64,000 bases of DNA, taken from the NCBI RefSeq assembly GCF_042680805.1, contig NZ_JBHUEM010000003.1, positions 1-64,000 on the forward strand, in the 5' to 3' direction. Source of the DNA: Bacillus_CJ salitolerans. Its GTDB lineage: Bacteria; Bacillota; Bacilli; Bacillales; SA4. A program made the position numbers and the translations under genes. This document shows positions 59,478 to 64,000 of the stretch, one piece after another (position 1 is the first letter of the stretch; every line of letters begins with the position of its first letter). The notes under the pieces are model-generated. The model did no database searches and was not told where the DNA came from. It saw nothing but the letters and a program-made list of their open reading frames with translations.

Positions 59478-60716
59478 ATGAATAAGAAACGTGTTGTTGT
59501 GACAGGATTAGGAATTGTTTCACCACTAGGAAATAATCTAGAAACAACCTGGACGAACCTTTTAAATGGTGTATCTGGAATCGGTCCGTTAACAAGAGTA
59601 AATTCAGATAATTTCCCTGCCAAGGTAGCTGCTGAATTAAAGGATTTTAACCCGGAAGATTATATGGAACGTAAAGAAGCGAAAAAAATGGACCGCTTTA
59701 CTCAATACGCAATGGCAGCATCATTAATGGCAATGAAGGATGCTAATTTAACGATAACGGATGAATTAGCACCACGAGCTGGAGTTTGGATAGGTTCAGG
59801 CATTGGTGGAATGGAAACACACGAGGAACAATATAAACAATATCAAGAAAAAGGGTACCGCCGGGTTAGCCCATTTTATGTCCCAATGATGATACCGGAT
59901 ATGGCAGCTGGACAAGTATCCATTGCCATTGGTGCAAGAGGAATCAACTCGTGTACCGTAACGGCGTGTGCTTCGGGTGCCAATTCTATCGGGGATGCCT
60001 TCAAGGTCATCCAACGCGGTGATGCGGATGTTATGGTTACTGGGGGAACAGAAGCACCTCTAACAAATATGTCATTTGCCGGTTTTAGTTCAATGAAGGC
60101 TTTATCTTTTAATCCAGACCCAAAAACAGCAAGTCGACCTTTTGATTTAAACCGTGACGGATTTGTAATGGGTGAAGGTGCGGGGATTCTTATTTTAGAA
60201 GAACTTGAACACGCCAAAGCTCGAGGTGCAAAAATTTATGCCGAAATTGTCGGGTATGGCGCAACTGGAGACGCATATCACATTACACAGCCAGCACCAG
60301 CCGGTGAAGGCGGGGTCCGTGCCATGAAGCAAGCTATCGAGGATGCAGAGCTACGTCCAGAAGATATCACCTATATGAATGCTCACGGAACAAGTACTCC
60401 TTATAATGATAAATACGAAACGATGGCAGTAAAAGAAGTATTTGGGGAGCATGCCTACAAAATGGCAGTTGGTTCTACAAAGTCCATGACAGGTCATTTA
60501 CTTGGTGCTGCAGGCGGGATAGAAGCAGTTTTCTCTGTAATGGCTATTAAAGATGGGGTCATCCCACCTACAATTAATATCGAAACACCTGATCCTGAGT
60601 GTGACCTTGACTATGTTCCAAACAAAGCAAGAAAACAAGAGGTATTTGCTGTATTAAGCAACTCACTAGGGTTTGGTGGGCATAACGCATCACTAATATT
60701 TAAAAAATATGAATAA
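59478..60716 (+). CDS. fabF: Beta-ketoacyl-ACP synthase II (FabF)
   Basis: A 412-aa condensing enzyme for chain elongation. Cys 164 lies in VTACASGANSIGDAF, the two histidines in NAHGTSTPYND and STKSMTGHLLGAAGG, and GFGGHNASLIF is at the C-terminus. Full length. AAGGAGTG precedes the ATG. Second gene of the fabH-fabF operon, ended by a terminator. Confidence 0.97.
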   Translation: MNKKRVVVTGLGIVSPLGNNLETTWTNLLNGVSGIGPLTRVNSDNFPAKVAAELKDFNPEDYMERKEAKKMDRFTQYAMAASLMAMKDANLTITDELAPRAGVWIGSGIGGMETHEEQYKQYQEKGYRRVSPFYVPMMIPDMAAGQVSIAIGARGINSCTVTACASGANSIGDAFKVIQRGDADVMVTGGTEAPLTNMSFAGFSSMKALSFNPDPKTASRPFDLNRDGFVMGEGAGILILEELEHAKARGAKIYAEIVGYGATGDAYHITQPAPAGEGGVRAMKQAIEDAELRPEDITYMNAHGTSTPYNDKYETMAVKEVFGEHAYKMAVGSTKSMTGHLLGAAGGIEAVFSVMAIKDGVIPPTINIETPDPECDLDYVPNKARKQEVFAVLSNSLGFGGHNASLIFKKYE

Positions 60717-60728
60717 CTAATATAACAG

Positions 60729-60775
60729 AGATCTGGCTTTAGTGTTTTTAACACATAGAGCCGGGTCTCTTTTTG
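60729..60775 (+). terminator. Terminator of fabHF
   Basis: AGATCTGGCT and AGCCGGGTCT pair with two G-U pairs, and an internal GTGTT/AACAC stem extends it, followed by CTTTTTG. Confidence 0.85.
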
Positions 60776-60820
60776 TTTTGATGACATACCATAAAGTAAA
60801 ACTTACGAGGAGGAGAGAAG

Positions 60821-61606
60821 GTGGGAGTGATTGATACGAAAACTTGGCTAAAGGAATATGGTGAAAAGCCAATAAAGGTATGTGAACAGTTAAAAAGTTA
60901 TTTCAAGAAAATGAGTGCAAAGGAAATTTATGATCTTCTATCGATAAATGGGATGTACAGACCTTCAATATTTAACCGAAACCATCAGTTAGAGCCATTT
61001 TTAGAAATGGATTATTGGAAAGTTGTTCAAAAATATTATACAAAACTTAGAAAGACCTGGAATGGACCCGATGTACCCATCTTTATTTTTCCAGTGAATG
61101 AAAGACAGCAACAAATTATGAACGAGTTTAATGGAAAGTCAGGTCTAGCATTTCCCGATAAGCTGTTTTTATTTTTAAAGTCTAGGGTTGATGAACGTGA
61201 AATCATGGCCTTATTAACACACGAATATCATCATGTTTGTCGTTTAAAATACGTTTCTAAAAACGAAAGAGATGTAACACTATTAGACACAATTCTGCTT
61301 GAAGGCTTAGCAGAGCAGGCGGTAAGGAAATATTGCGGAAGCCAGTATAATGCGAGCTGGACGGCTTACTACACTGATGATGAATTACAAACATTTTATA
61401 ATGAATTCATGAAACCAAACAAATCCCTCCGTATATCAGATGAACAATACTTTGATTTGCTGTATGGCTTAAAAAGGTATCCTAAAATGCTTGGGTACTG
61501 TGTGGGTTTTTATATTGTTGATCAATGTATTAGGAAACATAATCTACCTTTTTCAAAAATGGAGCAGCTATCAAGTGAAGAAATTCTCAATTACTTTCTT
61601 TCCTAA
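60821..61606 (+). CDS. yjaZ: YjaZ, DUF2268 putative zinc metalloprotease
   Basis: A 261-aa protein with HEYHH (His 134-His 138) in a helix ALLTHEYHHVCRLKYVSK, the HExxH zinc motif, and a downstream acidic LEGLAEQAV with the probable third ligand Glu. This is the DUF2268 layout. No signal peptide is seen, so it is cytoplasmic. The GTG at 60821 follows AGGAGAGAAG closely; a GTG at 60827 is an alternative. Its substrate is unknown. It stands between fabF and app as in B. subtilis. Confidence 0.88.
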   Translation: MGVIDTKTWLKEYGEKPIKVCEQLKSYFKKMSAKEIYDLLSINGMYRPSIFNRNHQLEPFLEMDYWKVVQKYYTKLRKTWNGPDVPIFIFPVNERQQQIMNEFNGKSGLAFPDKLFLFLKSRVDEREIMALLTHEYHHVCRLKYVSKNERDVTLLDTILLEGLAEQAVRKYCGSQYNASWTAYYTDDELQTFYNEFMKPNKSLRISDEQYFDLLYGLKRYPKMLGYCVGFYIVDQCIRKHNLPFSKMEQLSSEEILNYFLS

Positions 61607-61861
61607 TTTTTTTCGACATGTTTCTATAAACGCAGCAATCAGAATTATATTGAAAATCTGCAGCACCCAAGTGTATGAGTATAGAAAAAAATTTTCAAAT
61701 AAATTTCGCCTCTCTAAATAGTGAAATGCCAGTTCTGATTCGGCTTATCTTAAAATAGAATATTACAAATATACAAAATTATCTTGCAATTGTAATAATT
61801 CTGTCATAACATACAAAGTAACGTTATTCTTTTTGAAATATTTGACTATTCGAGGTGTGAT

Positions 61862-62890
61862 ATGAACCCAAACGGTAATGCAAAAACTGGATCACCATTA
61901 TTACAAGTAAATAACCTTAAAACTGGCTTTAGAATTGGTGGGCAATATTACAATGCGGTAGATGGTATTTCATTCTCGCTTAAGCCTAAACAGGTAATCG
62001 GAATTGTTGGTGAATCAGGCTGCGGGAAAAGTGTCATGTCTCTATCGATAATGGGGCTTCTTCCGAAGGAGAATGGCAAAATTAGAGAAGGTGAAATTCT
62101 GTTTGAAGGACAGGATTTAGCAAAGTTAAAAGAAAAAGAGCTTAATAATGTTCGAGGAAAAGATATCGGTATGATTTTCCAAGAACCGATGACCTCTTTG
62201 AATCCTGTATTTACAATAGGGTTTCAAATTGAAGAAGCATTGTTAAACCATACGAAATTATCCAAACAAGAAGCAAGGCTGAAAAGTATTGCTTTGCTTA
62301 CTAGTGTCGGTATTTCTAGACCTGAAAAAATTGTAGATGAATACCCTCACCAGCTGTCTGGTGGGATGAGACAAAGGGTAATGATTGCAATGGCTATAGC
62401 CTGTCAGCCAAAAGTATTAATAGCGGATGAGCCGACGACTGCACTAGATGTTACGGTACAAGCCCAAATACTAGAGCTGTTAAAGGAAATTCAAGGTGTA
62501 AATGACATGGCAGTTTTATTGATTACCCACGACCTCGGAGTTGTGGCCGAGATGTGTGATGAAGTCATTGTCATGTATGCAGGGAAAATTGTGGAAAAAA
62601 CAGATGTTGATACGTTGTTTTATGATCCAAAACACCCGTATACAAAACTTTTAATGGGTGCTATACCAAGAATGGATGAAGAAGTGAAAGAGTTAAGTTC
62701 AATAAAAGGAATTGTTCCTTCACTTGTTAATATGCCTCAAGTGGGATGTCGGTTTGCAGGTCGTTGTCCAGAAGCAACGGAAGAGTGTATGGCCGTTACA
62801 CCAGAGCTAGCTGAAGTATCGGCAGGACATGAAGTCTCTTGCTTATTATATGAAACGAGTTATCCGAAAGAGGTGAAAGGTACGGTATGA
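61862..62890 (+). CDS. appD: Oligopeptide ABC transporter ATPase AppD (OppD-like)
   Basis: A 342-aa ATP-binding subunit of an oligopeptide importer: Walker A VGESGCGKSVMS, Q-loop IFQEPMTSLNP, signature LSGGMRQRV, Walker B VLIADEPTTALD, H-loop ITHDLG. The C-terminal oligo_HPY region has HPYTKLLMGAIP and RCPEATEEC, a cysteine-rich tail. GAGGTG is just before the ATG. It overlaps appF by 4 nt (ATGA). The app assignment (not opp) follows from place next to yjaZ. Confidence 0.92.
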   Translation: MNPNGNAKTGSPLLQVNNLKTGFRIGGQYYNAVDGISFSLKPKQVIGIVGESGCGKSVMSLSIMGLLPKENGKIREGEILFEGQDLAKLKEKELNNVRGKDIGMIFQEPMTSLNPVFTIGFQIEEALLNHTKLSKQEARLKSIALLTSVGISRPEKIVDEYPHQLSGGMRQRVMIAMAIACQPKVLIADEPTTALDVTVQAQILELLKEIQGVNDMAVLLITHDLGVVAEMCDEVIVMYAGKIVEKTDVDTLFYDPKHPYTKLLMGAIPRMDEEVKELSSIKGIVPSLVNMPQVGCRFAGRCPEATEECMAVTPELAEVSAGHEVSCLLYETSYPKEVKGTV

Positions 62891-63879
62891 GTCAACTAGC
62901 AGATATGTCGCCTATTAAGGATGTTCTTTTAGAGGTTAAAAATCTTAAAACCTATTATCCAATTAAAGGCGGTTTCCTAAGAAAAGAAATTGGTGCAGTA
63001 AAAGCTGTAGACGATATATCATTTGAGATTCGAAAAGGTGAAACATTAGGCTTAGTTGGAGAATCAGGGTGCGGAAAATCTACTGCTGGTAGAACGATTC
63101 TCCGCTTACTTGAACCAACAGACGGACAAATTATCTTTGATGGAAAAGATATTACAAACGTAAGAGGCACCTCGCTTCGAAAAATTAGACAAGATTTTCA
63201 AATGGTTTTTCAAGACCCATATGCTTCCTTAAACCCAATGATGATGGTCGGAAATTTAGTTTCTGAGCCGATTCGTAATTACTTTAAGCGCAATGAAAAT
63301 GAGCTTAAAACAGAGGTTATGGAGCTTCTAACGAAAGTTGGATTACCAGAAGATGCTTATTACAAATATCCTCATGAGTTTTCAGGTGGTCAGCGCCAAA
63401 GAATTGGAATTGCTCGTTCCCTTGCTTTACGCCCTAAATTGATTATTGCTGACGAGCCTGTATCCGCACTTGATGTTTCAGTACAGTCACAAGTTTTAAA
63501 TTTATTAAAAGATCTACAAGAAGAATTTGAACTAACCTTTTTATTCATAGCTCATGATTTAAGTGTTGTGAAACATATGAGTGATCGAATTGGTGTCATG
63601 TACTTAGGAGGATTAGTAGAAGTTGCTGATAAAAAAGATATTTATAGTGAACCACTACATCCATATACCCAAGCGTTAATCTCAGCAATTCCGGAGCCAG
63701 ATCCAAGAAAGAAAAAAGAAAGAATTATCCTTGAAGGGGATGTGCCTAGTCCCATCAATCCACCTTCAGGATGTACATTCCATCCACGTTGTCGTCATGC
63801 AATGCCTGAATGTCAGCAAGTTAAGCCTGCTTTAAAGGAGGTGAAGCCAGGACACCGAGTTGCTTGTCATCTTTATTAA
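62887..63879 (+). CDS. appF: Oligopeptide ABC transporter ATPase AppF (OppF-like)
   Basis: A 330-aa second ATPase: GESGCGKSTAGRTILRLLEP, Q-loop VFQDPYASLNPMM, signature FSGGQRQRIGIARSL, Walker B LIIADEPVSALD, H-loop AHDLSVVKH. The C-terminus has HPYTQALISAIP and HPRCRHAMPEC with the oligo_HPY cysteines. Translationally coupled to appD by ATGA. Confidence 0.93.
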   Translation: MSQLADMSPIKDVLLEVKNLKTYYPIKGGFLRKEIGAVKAVDDISFEIRKGETLGLVGESGCGKSTAGRTILRLLEPTDGQIIFDGKDITNVRGTSLRKIRQDFQMVFQDPYASLNPMMMVGNLVSEPIRNYFKRNENELKTEVMELLTKVGLPEDAYYKYPHEFSGGQRQRIGIARSLALRPKLIIADEPVSALDVSVQSQVLNLLKDLQEEFELTFLFIAHDLSVVKHMSDRIGVMYLGGLVEVADKKDIYSEPLHPYTQALISAIPEPDPRKKKERIILEGDVPSPINPPSGCTFHPRCRHAMPECQQVKPALKEVKPGHRVACHLY

Positions 63880-63956
63880 TGACAGCAATCAAGCGTTCTT
63901 GCTGCATTTATATTGCCTTTAAAGTAGTATTTTTAATAATCATAGGGGGGAAACCG

Positions 63957-64000
63957 ATGAAAAAGTCAGCTTTATGGCTAGTTGCTATGCTTCTAGTGCT
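63957..64000 (+). CDS. appA: Start of the oligopeptide-binding lipoprotein AppA (truncated by window end)
   Basis: MKKSALWLVAMLLVL: the positive and hydrophobic start of a signal peptide, preceded by a strong AGGGGGG ribosome binding site. In B. subtilis appA follows appF. The lipobox lies outside the window, so identity rests on order. Confidence 0.7.
   Translation, partial: MKKSALWLVAMLLV

Noticed and set aside
1..64000. tRNA, rRNA, CRISPR arrays, transposases, prophage genes
   Set aside because: None was recognised by reading; small tRNA genes cannot be fully excluded without a covariance search.

Overview
The window looks like a chromosomal segment of a low-GC, endospore-forming Bacillaceae bacterium. 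The evidence is AT-rich DNA, strong AGGAGG-type ribosome binding sites, a complete gerPABCDEF spore-germination operon, a Spo0E-family phosphatase, comZ/med competence regulators, FapR- and CtsR-type operators, and a gene order that follows the Bacillus subtilis addBA - gerP - yis - yit - yjz/yja - app backbone. From memory of that backbone, several loci are missing here (sbcD/sbcC after addA, the argCJBD-carAB-argF block before yjzC). Others are inserted: a Tad/Flp pilus locus between yisI and yisK, rocD between yisK and yisL, a FIST-PAS-GGDEF-EAL protein between yisL and yisN, a BMP lipoprotein plus chemoreceptor between yitL and yitS, a sulfatase, uppP, and clpB between yjzC and yjzD. No rRNA, tRNA, CRISPR array, transposase or prophage gene was recognised.

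Layout. 1-3.6 kb: left-edge inverted repeat and a 51-bp tandem repeat, an acyl-CoA synthetase, a decayed membrane-transporter pseudogene and an MFS exporter. 3.7-11 kb: addB and addA (recombination nuclease/helicase). 11-13.6 kb, minus strand: gerPA-PF with a SigK-like promoter, and a yisI-type Spo0E phosphatase. 14.0-22.3 kb: a cyclic-di-GMP-I riboswitch, a DUF192 gene, three Flp pilins (two nearly identical), a terminator and an interspersed repeat, then tadV, tadE, a tadG-like gene, cpaB, cpaE/tadZ, tadA, tadB and tadC. 22.4-36 kb: yisK, rocD, yisL, the FIST-PAS-GGDEF-EAL protein, yisN, asnO, yisQ, yisR, an SDR and yitK. 36-46 kb: yitL, the BMP-MCP pair, yitS, yitT, ipi, a sulfatase and an unknown 381-aa protein. 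46-50.4 kb: small genes, yitU, an NhaC-type antiporter, yitW and uppP. 50.6-64 kb: yjzC, clpB, yjzD, yjaU, yjaV, med, comZ, a YppG-like gene, fabH, fabF, yjaZ, appD, appF and the start of appA.

The most interesting theme is c-di-GMP. The leader of the pilus operon matches a c-di-GMP-I (GEMM) aptamer followed by a terminator, with complementary segments that could form mutually exclusive helices. About 11 kb downstream lies a multidomain protein with an intact EAL (phosphodiesterase) signature and a degenerate GGDEF site. The inference is second-messenger control of pilus assembly at the transcription-elongation step. A terminator between the pilin genes and the assembly genes probably sets their stoichiometry.

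The second theme is a family of five structured, intergenic, same-orientation repeats (about 110-250 bp, modular). Their copies lie at 15.4, 28.5, 31.5, 34.2 and 54.0 kb, mostly in gaps between convergent genes. Several short genes supported by ribosome binding sites (gerPD, yisI, two pilins, a DUF3941-like gene, a 50-aa gene, yjzC, a 48-aa gene) were read directly from the sequence.
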